A stretch of DNA of 64,000 nt from Nocardia terpenica (GTDB lineage: Bacteria; Actinomycetota; Actinomycetes; Mycobacteriales; Mycobacteriaceae). The stretch lies in NCBI RefSeq assembly GCF_013186535.1, contig NZ_JABMCZ010000003.1, forward strand, positions 1,302,001-1,366,000. Direction: 5' to 3'. Under the pieces are notes generated by a model that was not told where the DNA came from, searched no databases, and saw only the letters and a program-made list of their open reading frames with translations. Shown in pieces: positions 44,191 to 55,017 of the stretch. The position numbers and the translations under genes are program-made. Positions within the stretch are counted from its first letter, which is position 1; each line of letters begins with the position of its first letter.

Positions 44191-45705
44191 ATGTCGACAC
44201 TGAGTGATCTGCTGGCCGAGCACACCGATCTGCCGGGCGCGGCCGTGGATCATCTGCAGCGGGTGGTGGGGGACTGGCAGTTGCTGTCGGACCTGTCGTT
44301 CGCGGATCTGCAGCTGTGGGTGGGCGCGGGGCCGGTGGCCGAGGGCGCCGACGTGGTGTGCGTGTCCCAGGCCCGGCCGACGACCGCCGCCACCGTGCAT
44401 CCGGAGGATCTGGTCGGCACGCTCGCCTCCAAGGAAGACCATCCGCAGGTGTTCGAGGCGCTGCTGACCGGCGAGATCGTCCGGGCCGACAGCGACGTGG
44501 AATCGCCGGGCGTCTATCACCCCACGCCCGTGCACGCCATTCGCGAGGCCGTGCCGGTGCGGGTCGGCGAGCATGTGATCGCGGTGCTCGGCCGCGACAC
44601 CGACGTGCAGCGATCGAAGATGCGCGGCAATCTCGAGACCGCCTACATGGCCTGCGCCGACGATCTGTGCCAGATGATCGCCGACGGCACCTTTCCGACG
44701 CTCGAGGACCGCACGGGTTCACATTCCAGCCCGCGCGCCGGGGACGGCTTCATCCGCATCGACACCGAGGGCATCGTGGAATACGCCAGCCCGAACGCGC
44801 TCTCGGCCTATCACCGCATGGGCCTGCAGAGCGATCTGGCCGGTCAGGACCTGGCCCAGACCACCCGCTCGCTGATCACCGACCCGTTCGACGCGCAGGA
44901 GGTGGTCAGCGACATCCAGGCCGCGCTGGCGGGCAAGTCGGGCCGCCGGATGGAGGTGGAGGCGCGCGGCGCGACGGTGCTGCTGCGCACGCTGGTGCTG
45001 CGCCCGCACGGCGAGCTCGCGGGCGCCGCGGTGCTGGTGCGCGACGTCACCGAGGTCAAGCGCCGCGACCGCGCGCTGCTGTCCAAGGACGCCACCATTC
45101 GCGAGATCCACCACCGGGTCAAGAACAACCTGCAGACCGTTGCCGCGCTGTTGCGCTTACAGGCGCGCCGCACCGAGAACGAGGAGGCGCGGCTGGCGCT
45201 GACCGAATCGGTCCGCCGGGTCACCTCCATCGCGTCGGTGCACGAAATGCTGTCCATGTCGGTCGACGAAGAGGTCGATCTCGACGAGGTGGTGGATCGG
45301 CTGCTGCCGATCATGGCCGATGTCGCGACCGTGCATACCGCGCGAATCAAGGTGCGTCGCGCGGGTTCGCTCGGGGTGTTCTCCGCGGAGCGCGCGACCC
45401 CGCTGGTAATGGTGCTGACCGAACTCGTACAGAACGCCATCGAGCACGCATTCGACGCCGGCGAAAACGGCACGGTGACAATCCGTTCCGAACGTTCGGC
45501 ACGCTGGCTGGACGTCATCATCAGCGACGACGGCCGAGGTTTGCCGGATGGTTTCAGCCTGGAAGGTTCCGATCGGCTGGGTTTACAGATCGTCCGCACT
45601 CTGGTCACCGCGGAATTGGGCGGTTCGATCGGTTTGCACCCCGGCGCCGATGTCGGAACCGACGCGGTACTCCGAGTTCCGTTGGGGCGCCGATCGGCCC
45701 GGTGA
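44191..45705 (+). CDS. pdtaS: Sensor histidine kinase PdtaS
   Basis: PdtaS is a soluble kinase that phosphorylates PdtaR, an ANTAR-type RNA-binding antiterminator encoded elsewhere. The 504 residues comprise a GAF-like domain (about 1-140), a PAS domain (about 175-290) and a HisKA_2 plus ATPase module with I-R-E-I-H-H-R-V-K-N-N-L-Q-T, N-A-I-E-H-A-F and S-D-D-G-R-G-L. ATG 44191 has AAGGAG 7 nt upstream; GTG 44185 is poorer. The gene ends one base before a family 1 hairpin. Confidence 0.93.
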   Translation: MSTLSDLLAEHTDLPGAAVDHLQRVVGDWQLLSDLSFADLQLWVGAGPVAEGADVVCVSQARPTTAATVHPEDLVGTLASKEDHPQVFEALLTGEIVRADSDVESPGVYHPTPVHAIREAVPVRVGEHVIAVLGRDTDVQRSKMRGNLETAYMACADDLCQMIADGTFPTLEDRTGSHSSPRAGDGFIRIDTEGIVEYASPNALSAYHRMGLQSDLAGQDLAQTTRSLITDPFDAQEVVSDIQAALAGKSGRRMEVEARGATVLLRTLVLRPHGELAGAAVLVRDVTEVKRRDRALLSKDATIREIHHRVKNNLQTVAALLRLQARRTENEEARLALTESVRRVTSIASVHEMLSMSVDEEVDLDEVVDRLLPIMADVATVHTARIKVRRAGSLGVFSAERATPLVMVLTELVQNAIEHAFDAGENGTVTIRSERSARWLDVIISDDGRGLPDGFSLEGSDRLGLQIVRTLVTAELGGSIGLHPGADVGTDAVLRVPLGRRSAR

Positions 45706-45778
45706 GGTCCCGGCCAAAAGCACGCCGGGACCATATGAACCGGCGCGCCGGGACCATATGAACCGGCACGCCGGGACC
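45706..45778. repeat. Family 1 repeat, locus D: hairpin plus two half-units
   Basis: The hairpin (45706-45732; arms GGTCCCGGC/GCCGGGACC; minus orientation) starts immediately after the pdtaS TGA. Two 23-bp half-units follow (45733-45755, 45756-45778), each ending GCCGGGACC and therefore copying the arm of this hairpin. Confidence 0.88.
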
Positions 45779-45862
45779 ATAAGAAAACCCTCCGGTTCCC
45801 CCTCGGACGAAGGGCCGCACCTCTGTTCCCCCCGTTGCGATTGGGCGTTGGGCAACTCTTGT

Positions 45863-45899
45863 TCCCTGTTGCACGGCCCCCAGGGCCGTGCAACAGGGA
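45863..45899. repeat. 17-bp-arm hairpin (family 2, copy 4)
   Basis: TCCCTGTTGCACGGCCC pairs perfectly with GGGCCGTGCAACAGGGA around CCA. The apex and loop equal copy 3 (7162) although the loci are 38 kb apart. Confidence 0.75.
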
Positions 45900-45925
45900 T
45901 CTCGCCCCACTCCGAAAACAATGAA

Positions 45926-45949
45926 GCCCGGCACCCACGGGTGCCGGGC
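45926..45949 (-). terminator. Terminator of whiB1
   Basis: GCCCGGCACCC and GGGTGCCGGGC form an 11-bp stem with a 2-nt loop. On the minus strand it is followed by TTCATTGTTTT, so it acts on whiB1, whose stop is 60 bp upstream. Confidence 0.7.
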
Positions 45950-46008
45950 CGAAAAAAGCGTTACGGGCCGGGCTGTGCGTTTTCGCGTGGCTCGTAACGC
46001 GAGCGGCG

Positions 46009-46263
46009 TCAGACGACGCTGCGGGTGCGGGTGCGGGCGTTGCGACGCTTCAGCGCCCGACGCTCGTCTTCGCTCATACCACCCCAAACGCCGGCGTCCT
46101 GCCCGGACTTCAGGGCCCAGGACAGGCACTCGGCGGTAACGGGGCAGCGGGCGCAGACCAGCTTGGCATCGGCAATCTGCGCGAGCGCCGGACCGCTGTT
46201 ACCTACCGGGAAGAACAGCTCGGGGTCCTCGTCACGACAGATGGCCTTGTGGCGCCAGTCCAT
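46009..46263 (-). CDS. whiB1: Iron-sulfur regulator WhiB1
   Basis: WhiB1 is a 4Fe-4S protein that contacts sigma-A and responds to nitric oxide. The 84 residues have Cys9, Cys37, Cys40 and Cys46, the G-V-W-G-G turn and a basic C-terminus (R-R-A-L-K-R-R-N-A-R-T). It begins M-D-W-R-H-K-A-I-C-R-D-E-D-P-E-L-F-F like the mycobacterial protein. AAGGAG precedes the ATG. A CRP-like site at 46351-46366 lies 88 bp upstream. Confidence 0.97.
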   Translation of the reverse strand: MDWRHKAICRDEDPELFFPVGNSGPALAQIADAKLVCARCPVTAECLSWALKSGQDAGVWGGMSEDERRALKRRNARTRTRSVV

Positions 46264-46350
46264 TCCTCTGCTCCTTTGCTGGGCGCCGCAGGGCGCCTCG
46301 GGTTTGTGGTCCGTTCACTTGTGCGACTCGAATGTTTCCGCACGGTTGCT

Positions 46351-46366
46351 TGTGAATGCTTTCACG
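46351..46366. promoter_or_regulatory. CRP-like site before whiB1
   Basis: TGTGAATGCTTTCACG fits TGTGA-N6-TCACA with one mismatch. In M. tuberculosis the whiB1 promoter is bound by the cAMP receptor protein; this site lies 88 bp upstream of the whiB1 start and suggests the same control. Confidence 0.7.
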
Positions 46367-46494
46367 AACACCGTAGATGTCAATAGGTTTCCGGTGCACC
46401 GTGGGGAAGCTCACGCTGTAAGACCCCTACATCGGGGGCCTGCGGAGTCCTTTGTACTCGCTCCTGCCGGTTTTCGCAGCACAACAGAGATGTT

Positions 46495-47466
46495 TCATCG
46501 GTTGTGTCGGCGTGATTCGGGCCGTGGTGCGACGACGCCGAGCACCTGCGGCACCGCGGTGAAATCCACCACGTTGCGCCGCCCGATGAAGTCGCCGTCT
46601 ATTTGCAGGCCGATCGGTTCGGATGCCTCGATCCGCACCGACGGCACATCGTCGACGCGAAACAATGTGCGCGCCTTGGGATCTGCATCGGATGCCAGAA
46701 GCTGCCGAGTGACCCACAGGGTTGGCAGTACCCGCATGGTTCGCATGGCAAACACGCCGAGACCGGTTTCGAACGCGGTCCCCGGATTGGTGCGCACGGG
46801 GGTGCCGTCGAGATAGGTCCACGGATCGGTGTTGGTCACGAAGGCGTAGTACACCTCCGTGACCGATTCGTGATCGGGAATGCGCAGCGTCACCGACGGC
46901 GGCTTGCGCCGGGCGCGGAAGAACTGCCGGATGGTGGTGCGTACGTAGCGGGCCGGGGTGGCGGCGTGTCCGTTCGCGCGGCTGTTGTCGATCGCCTCGC
47001 ACACGTCGGCGTCCAGCCCGACGCCCGCGCTGAAGGTGAACCACCGATCGTCGGCGATGCCCAGCCCGATCCGGCGGTCGCCCCCGCTGGCCCGCTCCGA
47101 CAGCAGATCGATGAGCTGGTTGGTCGCCACGACCGGATCGGGCCGGATGCCCAGCGCCCGGGCGAAGACGTTCGCCGAACCGCCCGGGATGACGCCGAGC
47201 CGCGGCAGCCACGCCTGCCCGTCGTCGACCTGCGGCAGCGGCAGGAAGCCGTTGATCGTCTCGTTGACCGTGCCGTCGCCGCCGTGCACCACGATGAGAT
47301 CCATCTCCTGGGTGGCCGCCCACTGCGCGAGTTCGGCCGCGTGCCCGCGGTGCTGGGTGTGCGCGACGGTCAGCTGGGTGCGGCTCTCCAGGGCGTGGGC
47401 CAGCAGGTCGCGGGTCGCCGGTGTGGTGGAGGTGGCATTGGGATTCACGATCAGCAGCGTCCGCAC
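46495..47466 (-). CDS. Diacylglycerol/lipid kinase-family protein (Rv3218-like)
   Basis: This 323-residue protein belongs to the DAGK catalytic family. It begins L-L-I-V-N-P-N-A-T-S and has the nucleotide-binding V-H-G-G-D-G-T-V-N-E and I-P-G-G-S-A-N-V-F-A-R. The lipid substrate is unknown. The position after whiB1 fits Rv3218. Confidence 0.85.
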   Translation of the reverse strand: MRTLLIVNPNATSTTPATRDLLAHALESRTQLTVAHTQHRGHAAELAQWAATQEMDLIVVHGGDGTVNETINGFLPLPQVDDGQAWLPRLGVIPGGSANVFARALGIRPDPVVATNQLIDLLSERASGGDRRIGLGIADDRWFTFSAGVGLDADVCEAIDNSRANGHAATPARYVRTTIRQFFRARRKPPSVTLRIPDHESVTEVYYAFVTNTDPWTYLDGTPVRTNPGTAFETGLGVFAMRTMRVLPTLWVTRQLLASDADPKARTLFRVDDVPSVRIEASEPIGLQIDGDFIGRRNVVDFTAVPQVLGVVAPRPESRRHNR

Positions 47467-47535
47467 GGCTGAAGCCTACTGAGCGCGCGCCCGGGCGGGA
47501 TTCGCAGGCGCGGTGGCCGGTCTTAGGCTGGGCGC

Positions 47536-47958
47536 GTGGTGAAGCAGAACGCGGCGAACGGGGACAACCGACAGGACCGGCGGGCGGTGCCCGCGACGGT
47601 GCGCGGCGCGGGCGCGCTGGCGGCGCTGGAGGGTCTGATCGGCGTGATCATCGCGATCGTGCTGGTGGTGCAGGGCACGGGCGCCCAGTCCTACGGCACC
47701 GCGGGCTGGTTCGCGATCCTGGCCGGGGCCGTGCTCGCCGCCGGTGTCGCGCTGCTGCTCGGTCGTCGCTGGGGTCGCGCCATCGTGGTGATCGCGCAGA
47801 TTCTGCTGCTGCCCGTGGCCTGGTACATGTTCAGCTCGCACCGGCCCGAGCTCGCCGTCCCGGTCGGGCTGGGTGCGCTGGTGACCCTCGGCCTGCTGTT
47901 CTCCCCGCCGTCGACGCGCTGGATGGCCGAGCTCTACGACAGCACGTCGGAGGACTGA
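47536..47958 (+). CDS. Four-helix integral membrane protein (Rv3217c-like)
   Basis: The 140 residues have four hydrophobic segments (about 25-47, 56-73, 80-97, 103-124) and polar ends. It resembles the Rv3217c family by position and size. No catalytic motif was recognised. It starts with GTG 47536 and is divergent from the lipid kinase gene. Confidence 0.7.
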   Translation: MVKQNAANGDNRQDRRAVPATVRGAGALAALEGLIGVIIAIVLVVQGTGAQSYGTAGWFAILAGAVLAAGVALLLGRRWGRAIVVIAQILLLPVAWYMFSSHRPELAVPVGLGALVTLGLLFSPPSTRWMAELYDSTSED

Positions 47959-48051
47959 GCCCGCGGGCGGCCGGAAAGCCGCCCGGTATGCCCGCTGCGG
48001 CAGTTTTGGTCGATTGACCATGTCGGGGTTTAGCCCCGCGCTGCCCGACGC

Positions 48052-48528
48052 TCAGGAGGCGGCCAGGCGGGTCAGGGCCTCGCCCGCCAGGCGGTAGCCG
48101 ACCCATTCCGAATGGGGCTGGGCGCCGAGCGACTTGTAGAACTCGATCGTCGGCGTGTTCCAATCCAGCACCGACCACGCCACCCGGCTGTAGCCGCGGG
48201 CGACGGCCTCGCGGGCCAGCTCGGCCAGCAGTTCCTTGCCCAGGCCCAGGCCGCGGGCCTCCGGCCGGACGTACAGGTCCTCCAGGTAGATGCCGTGCGT
48301 GCCGGTCCACGTCGAGTAGTTCAGGAACCAGATCGCGCAACCCAGCACCGGACCGTCCGAATCCCGCTGTGCCACATGGGCGAACACGGCGGGCGACGGG
48401 CCGAACAGTGCGTCGTGCAGCTGCTCCTCGGTGAGGGTGCACTCGGGCCGCGACCGCTCGTACTCGGCGAGGTCGTACACCAGCTTCACCAGGGCGGGCA
48501 CGTCGGCGGGGGTGGCGCGGCGGATCAT
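48052..48528 (-). CDS. GNAT-family N-acetyltransferase (Rv3216-like)
   Basis: The 158-residue protein has the GNAT acetyl-CoA site in V-R-P-E-A-R-G-L-G-L-G-K-E-L-L, preceded by I-Y-L-E-D-L-Y. It resembles diamine acetyltransferases (F-L-N-Y-S-T-W, W-S-V-L-D-W-N). ATG 48528 has AGGAG 7 nt upstream and overlaps the phosphatase stop by 4 nt. Confidence 0.86.
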   Translation of the reverse strand: MIRRATPADVPALVKLVYDLAEYERSRPECTLTEEQLHDALFGPSPAVFAHVAQRDSDGPVLGCAIWFLNYSTWTGTHGIYLEDLYVRPEARGLGLGKELLAELAREAVARGYSRVAWSVLDWNTPTIEFYKSLGAQPHSEWVGYRLAGEALTRLAAS

Positions 48529-49151
48529 CGGGCGGCTCCTGGGAGGGTGGGGACGAGGTTGTGCGCCAGGATGCTGCGGGCCTGATGGTCGTGGCCCAGC
48601 ACGGTGATCCCGGCGGTGGACATGAAGAAGCGGCGGCCCTCGCGGACGTCGAATTCCACCCAGCGGGCGATCAGCGCCCGGGAGAAGTGGCCGTGCCCGA
48701 CCAGCACCACATCCCGGCGGGACAGCTCCGGCTCGACCGCGGCCAACACCCGATCGGCGCGGGCCCGCACCTGCGCGGCGGACTCGCCGCCGGGGACGTC
48801 GCCGGTGAAAATGGTCCAGCCCGGGGCGGTTTCCTGGATCTGCGGGGTGGTCAGGCCCTCGTAGTCGCCGTAGTCCCACTCGACCAGATCATCGTCGAGC
48901 CGGGCGTCCGGCAGACCGGCCAGCTCGGCCGTGTGCACGGCCCGCCGCTTGGGGCTGGTGAGCACCAGCGGATCGTGCAGCGCGAGATCGGTCAGCAGCG
49001 ATCGGGCCGCGCGCGCCTGCTGCTCGCCGAGCGGGGTGAGCGGCACATCGGTGCGCCCGGTGTGCTTGTGCGCCGCGGACCAGGCCGTCTCGCCGTGCCG
49101 CAGGAGAACCAGCCGGAATTCCGTCTCGGATGCGCCCATGAAGTCGATCAT
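48525..49151 (-). CDS. Histidine phosphatase-family protein (Rv3214/Gpm2-like)
   Basis: This 208-residue histidine phosphatase has the phospho-His motif L-L-R-H-G-E-T-A-W and the second His in V-G-H-G-H-F-S-R. Its M. tuberculosis relative, once named a mutase, behaves as an acid phosphatase. E-W-D-Y-G-D-Y-E-G-L-T matches that group. ATG 49151 or 49139 may start it; neither has a clear ribosome site. It is coupled to the acetyltransferase downstream. Confidence 0.86.
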   Translation of the reverse strand: MIDFMGASETEFRLVLLRHGETAWSAAHKHTGRTDVPLTPLGEQQARAARSLLTDLALHDPLVLTSPKRRAVHTAELAGLPDARLDDDLVEWDYGDYEGLTTPQIQETAPGWTIFTGDVPGGESAAQVRARADRVLAAVEPELSRRDVVLVGHGHFSRALIARWVEFDVREGRRFFMSTAGITVLGHDHQARSILAHNLVPTLPGAAR

Positions 49152-49172
49152 GCCCGATGGGACCGGCCGGTC

Positions 49173-50390
49173 TCAGCCCAGCCCGTAGAGGCGGCCGCCG
49201 CGCTGCTCGAGAATGGTCGAGCCGCTCACCGCCAGCGAGATCTGCTCGCCGTGATAGCCGCTGCGCTGCACCGGGATTCGGGACCGCTCCGCGCCGGTGA
49301 TCGGATCCAGCACCGCGATGCCGTCGGCCACCGGCATGAGCAGCTGACCGGCCATCATCGCGGGGCTGCCGATCGCGTCGGCGGCGGTCCACATCGGCTC
49401 GAAGGTGGTGGCGTTCAGCGCGATCAGGCTGTTGCCGCTGTACACCAGCACCGCCGCGCCGAGTTTGGTGGCGGTGGTGTCGCCGGTGAGCGGGTTGTTG
49501 AGGCGGTGGAAACCGACGGCGTTCGCGTAGGCGTCGTAGATCGCGAACTCCGGTGCGGTGGTGGCGGTTCCGGGCAGGTAGAGCGCGATCCTGTTCTCCG
49601 ACACCGCGATCACGCGCGCGCCGTCGACCGCGGCGCCGGGGTCGGTGAGCACGTGCGAGCCGTACTCCTCGGGGATGGTGGGGTCCTTCGGGGCCGGGTT
49701 CAGCACGCTGAGCCGGTCGGCGTTGGAGTCGGGGCAGCGTTCCAGCACCGCCACCCGGGTCGGGCTGGAGGCGGCCGAGAGCAGCGCGCAGCCGTGCCGC
49801 GGCTGGGTGTGCACATTCACCGGGGCGTCGACGTAGCCGTACTCGAGGGTGCGCACCAGGTCCGAGCGCCACACCTCCAGCCGGTCCGGACCCTGGGCCA
49901 GCCAGTAGGTGCCGTCGACCGACAGTTTCAGCTGCCGGTCCATATAGCTGCTGCGTGCGGTGCGGCGCAGCCCGCTGTCGGCGGACAGCTGCGTGGTCTG
50001 GCTGCACCCGCGCTGATCCCGATAGGTGGCCACGACGGTGCCGTACTGGCCCTCCACGCCGCACAGCGGCATGTCGCGCTGGTACTTCCACAGCTGCGCG
50101 CCGGTGGCCGGATCGCGGCCGGTGACCGTGCCGTCGTCGCCGGTGATCGCGACCGAACCCGACACCAGCGCCCGCCGGGCCGCGGAATCGGGGGCGTTCC
50201 ACAGCTCGCGCACGGCCTGCGGCACATGGTCGGCCGGGACCACGGGGGCGGCCGGATGCGCGGCGGGCACGGAGTCGGTGGCGCGCGCATCGCTGTTCGC
50301 CCAGACGACGACCGCCGCGATCACCACCGCGACGGCGATCGCGGCGGCGGCATACATGTCGGCGCGCGTTCGCCGCTCGGGTGCGAGCAC
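49173..50390 (-). CDS. Membrane-anchored PQQ-like beta-propeller protein (Rv3212-like)
   Basis: The 405 residues have a short basic start, one membrane helix (about 14-33) and a large exported domain with repeated V-x-G-x-D-P-x-T-G-x-x-L-W and L-D-P-I-T-G-A-E units typical of PQQ-like blades. Several paired Cys suggest disulphides. GTG 50390 is the start. Unknown function; position fits Rv3212. Confidence 0.75.
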   Translation of the reverse strand: MLAPERRTRADMYAAAAIAVAVVIAAVVVWANSDARATDSVPAAHPAAPVVPADHVPQAVRELWNAPDSAARRALVSGSVAITGDDGTVTGRDPATGAQLWKYQRDMPLCGVEGQYGTVVATYRDQRGCSQTTQLSADSGLRRTARSSYMDRQLKLSVDGTYWLAQGPDRLEVWRSDLVRTLEYGYVDAPVNVHTQPRHGCALLSAASSPTRVAVLERCPDSNADRLSVLNPAPKDPTIPEEYGSHVLTDPGAAVDGARVIAVSENRIALYLPGTATTAPEFAIYDAYANAVGFHRLNNPLTGDTTATKLGAAVLVYSGNSLIALNATTFEPMWTAADAIGSPAMMAGQLLMPVADGIAVLDPITGAERSRIPVQRSGYHGEQISLAVSGSTILEQRGGRLYGLG

Positions 50391-50413
50391 GTCCCCGAGG
50401 TTAGCAGGAGACC

Positions 50414-50695
50414 TCAGGTGCCGATGACGGCGTTCATGATGGTTCCCGCGCTGGTCGCGACGATGCCGCCGATCATGGCCCCGGCCACCATCTTCGGGGA
50501 CTGGGAGCCGCCGCCGGTCCACTTCTCCCACGCGAAGTGGCCGCCGGAATAGGTGATGGCGAGGACGCCCGCCAGGAGCACGAACCAGGTGAAGTACCGC
50601 ACCAGCTTCATCAGCTTGTCGGCCGCGGGCGGCGCCTCGGGGGTGGGATTGCCGAGCTGCGCGAGGACGGTGTCGTGAATGGCCGCGAGTATCAT
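50414..50695 (-). CDS. Small two-helix membrane protein, unknown
   Basis: The 93 residues have hydrophobic segments at about 36-52 and 72-88 with a charged loop (H-F-A-W-E-K-W-T-G-G-G) between. The shape recalls VirB2/TrbC-type small membrane proteins but no conjugation gene is near. ATG 50695 has AAAGAG upstream. It is 23 bp from the beta-propeller gene and likely cotranscribed. Confidence 0.6.
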   Translation of the reverse strand: MILAAIHDTVLAQLGNPTPEAPPAADKLMKLVRYFTWFVLLAGVLAITYSGGHFAWEKWTGGGSQSPKMVAGAMIGGIVATSAGTIMNAVIGT

Positions 50696-50848
50696 GGCGC
50701 GCTCTTTCGGTATCGGTGGATCTGCCCGGTACTTCCCCGAGAATGATAGGGGCGGAACGGGTTTGACACGCCATGAATCGAGGCGGCGCGCGGGGCAGGT
50801 GAACCGGCCGGTCCGTTCGTCGAATCGACTCGCCGATAACGCAAACGC

Positions 50849-50885
50849 CGAGGCGGCCGTCACCGCAATGGTGACGGCCGCCTCG
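50849..50885 (-). terminator. Terminator of rhlE
   Basis: CGAGGCGGCCGTCACC and GGTGACGGCCGCCTCG form a perfect 16-bp stem with a 5-nt loop, 23 bp after the helicase stop on the minus strand. Confidence 0.75.
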
Positions 50886-50907
50886 AAAGGTGTTCTGCCG
50901 TGGTGAA

Positions 50908-52608
<1,701 letters not shown>

Positions 52609-52641
52609 CCCGGGTTCCTGTTCTACGGTGATCTTGCTCAG

Positions 52642-53125
52642 GTTCGTGCCTTCCTCGTGTTATCGCATCTCGCACGCACGAGGTGTGGGGCGGACCCGGT
52701 GGTCCGCGACGGCCACGTATCCGGCGATGATTCCCGATCGGCCGCTGCGGGATACCCGGCGGGCATCTACCTGGCGCGACGCAATGGGTGCGGATCTGGT
52801 GCGCGCACATTTTCCGTGAGCGACGGTTTCCCGGCCCTCCCGCGACCGAAGTAGTCGCCTGCGGAAATTCCGTTGCCCACGGGGATTGTAGCCGGATACT
52901 CTCTTGCGCCCTATTTCCGCCACCCGCAAATGCCGGGGGCTATCGCGGGATTGTCCGAGCGTGCTTCGGTGGTTTCGCGGTGCGGTCGCTCGGCGTGCGC
53001 TGCGGCACAGGACAATTCATCGGGCGGGGGGAATTTCCGGCGTGGCGTTCGGCGGCCCGGCGGGCGGCGCGACGGTGGCCAACACCACATGTGTGAGACA
53101 GCGTGTCACGGGATAGGTTCGTGCC
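52642..53125. other. Long intergenic leader between rhlE and the hydrolase gene
   Basis: This 484-bp gap holds no supportable gene. On the minus strand a TACAAT box (52883-52888) would give rhlE a roughly 230-nt 5' leader, as is common for DEAD-box genes. GCGGAAAT (52861) and ATTTCCGC (52913) form an inverted pair 44 nt apart around that box. Near 53091-53109, TGTGAGACAGCGTGTCAC is a partial inverted repeat close to the hydrolase start. Confidence 0.45.
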
Positions 53126-54181
53126 GTGAGTCTGGCAGACACCGTATCCACCGCCGCCCGCAACGCCTGGGCACTGACCCTCGGCGACGGCCTCGAGGAA
53201 CCGCGACCGACCCCGTCGACGGTGCTGTGGGACGAACCGCACCGCCTGCTGCGCCGCTACGACCGCCCGGCCGACGCCCCCGCCGTCGACGACGCCGCGG
53301 TGCTGCTGGTGCCGCCGCTGGCCGCGCCCGCCTGCTGCTTCGATCTGCGGCCCGATCAGAGCGTGGCCCGGTTCCTGCTCGACACCGGCCGCCACCCGTA
53401 CCTGATCGATTACGGCGAGATCGGTTTCGCGGACCGGCGCATGGGCTTCGAGGACTGGATAGACGACATCCTGCCCGCGGCGATCGGGCGGGCGTCCGCC
53501 GACCGCGACGGGGCGCCGGTCGACCTGATCGGCTGGTCGCTGGGCGGCGTGCTGGCGCTGCTCACCGCGGCCGCCGATGCCGCGCTGCCGATCCGCTCGA
53601 TCACCGCCGTCGGCGCGCCGCTGGACTACGACCGGATGATCGGCGTGCCGCAGATGCGGGCGCTGGCCCGGTTCACCCGCGGCATGGGCACCTCGACGCT
53701 GGTCCGCGCCGCCGGCGGCGTGCCCGCCGCGCTGACCCGGATCGGCTACCGCGTCACCTCCTGGGAGCGCGAGCTGCGGCGGCCGCTGTTCATCGCCACC
53801 AATATCACCGACGCCGAGACGCTGGGCCGGATGCAGACCATCGACCGGTTCCAAGCCCAGCTGCCGGGCTATCCGGGTCGGCTGTACAACCAGCTGTGGA
53901 GCCGGTTCATGCTGGCCAACGACATCGGCAGGGGCGTGGTCCGGCTGGGGGAGCACGAGATCGCGCTGGCCGATGTCACCGTGCCGGTGCTGCTGGTGGG
54001 CGGGCCCACCGACGTGATCACCCCGGCCGCGGCGGTGCGGCACGGCACGGTCACCCTGACCGGCGCGCCCGAGATCCGCTACGAGACCGCGCCGGGCAGC
54101 CATCTGGGCATCCTGACCGGGCCGTCCGCCCGCGACACCACGTGGACCTACCTCGAGAAGTTTCTGCGAGATCAGCGATGA
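53126..54181 (+). CDS. Alpha/beta hydrolase, PHA-synthase-like
   Basis: The 351-residue protein has the nucleophile elbow I-G-W-S-L-G-G-V-L-A-L, the acid region V-P-V-L-L-V-G-G-P-T-D-V-I-T-P and His in P-G-S-H-L-G-I-L. The overall layout resembles PhaC-type enzymes, but the nucleophile is Ser, not the Cys of polyester synthases, so hydrolase or acyltransferase activity is more likely. GTG 53126 starts it. Its stop overlaps an ATG of the ferritin-like gene. Confidence 0.75.
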   Translation: MSLADTVSTAARNAWALTLGDGLEEPRPTPSTVLWDEPHRLLRRYDRPADAPAVDDAAVLLVPPLAAPACCFDLRPDQSVARFLLDTGRHPYLIDYGEIGFADRRMGFEDWIDDILPAAIGRASADRDGAPVDLIGWSLGGVLALLTAAADAALPIRSITAVGAPLDYDRMIGVPQMRALARFTRGMGTSTLVRAAGGVPAALTRIGYRVTSWERELRRPLFIATNITDAETLGRMQTIDRFQAQLPGYPGRLYNQLWSRFMLANDIGRGVVRLGEHEIALADVTVPVLLVGGPTDVITPAAAVRHGTVTLTGAPEIRYETAPGSHLGILTGPSARDTTWTYLEKFLRDQR

Positions 54182-54222
54182 CGGCACACCCGTTGCCCGC
54201 CGCCCCGGCTAGGGTAAGGACC

Positions 54223-54921
54223 ATGGGAGCAAACCCGCCTGCCGCTCTGGGTGTTTCGCCCGCCTCCGACGGCCGCATCCCCGCCGATCATCCCGGCGTG
54301 ACCGACCTGTTCGCGGTGCTCGCCTACGGCGAGATCTCCGCCTTCTACCGCCTGGCCGAGGAGGCCAAGCTCTCGCCGTCGCTGCGCGGCAAGGTGGCCG
54401 TGGCGACCATGGCCGCCGCGGAGATGAACCATTTCCACACCCTCGAGCAGGCCCTGCGGCAGCGCGGCGTCGACGTCTTCGACGCGATGGCGCCGTTCGT
54501 GCGGGCCCTGGACGCCTATCACGACTCCACCGACCCCTCGACCTGGCTCGAGTCGATGGTGAAGTTCTACGTCGGCGACGGCATCGCCGCCGACTTCTAC
54601 ACCGTGCTGTCGGATGCGCTGGCCCCCGAGGTCGCCGCGGTGGTGCGCGATGTGCTCGCCGAGACCAGTCACTCGCAGTTCGTGGTGGAGGAGGTGCGCC
54701 GGGCGGTCACCGAGAGTCGTTCCGAGCGCGACCGGCTCACGCTGTGGGGCCGCCGCCTGCTCGGCGAGGCCATCACCCAGGCGCAGTACGTCATGGCCCA
54801 GCGCGACGAGCTCACCGAGCTGGTGCTGGCGGCGACGGGCGATCTGAACGGCATCGCTGCCCTGTTCGAGCGCATGCAGGCCAGCCATACCGAGCGCATG
54901 CGGGTGCTGGGTCTCGGGTAG
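54223..54921 (+). CDS. Ferritin-like fold protein (Rv3210c-like)
   Basis: The 232-residue all-helical protein has Glu and His residues spaced as in di-iron four-helix bundles (A-Y-G-E-I-S-A-F near residue 35, A-A-A-E-M-N-H-F-H near 65 and E-T-S-H-S-Q-F near 148). It is related to the MiaE-like group, but no tRNA-hydroxylase assignment can be made. ATG 54223 follows AGGG by 8 nt; ATG 54178 overlaps the hydrolase stop and is an alternative. Confidence 0.8.
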   Translation: MGANPPAALGVSPASDGRIPADHPGVTDLFAVLAYGEISAFYRLAEEAKLSPSLRGKVAVATMAAAEMNHFHTLEQALRQRGVDVFDAMAPFVRALDAYHDSTDPSTWLESMVKFYVGDGIAADFYTVLSDALAPEVAAVVRDVLAETSHSQFVVEEVRRAVTESRSERDRLTLWGRRLLGEAITQAQYVMAQRDELTELVLAATGDLNGIAALFERMQASHTERMRVLGLG

Positions 54922-55017
54922 CACACGTTCGCTGACAGCGCAGGCCGCCGCGTCGTTGCGCGCGATGGTCCTGCATTAGCCTGAGCAGGACAGCATAAGG
55001 ACTCTAGGAGGTTGGCC

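Noticed and set aside
50414..50695. Conjugation pilin (VirB2/TrbC)
   Set aside because: Only the two-helix shape fits; no mating-pair genes or mobile-element signs nearby.
53126..54181. Polyhydroxyalkanoate synthase
   Set aside because: The nucleophile elbow has Ser (G-W-S-L-G), not the Cys required for polyester synthesis, and no phaE/phaA/phaB neighbours.
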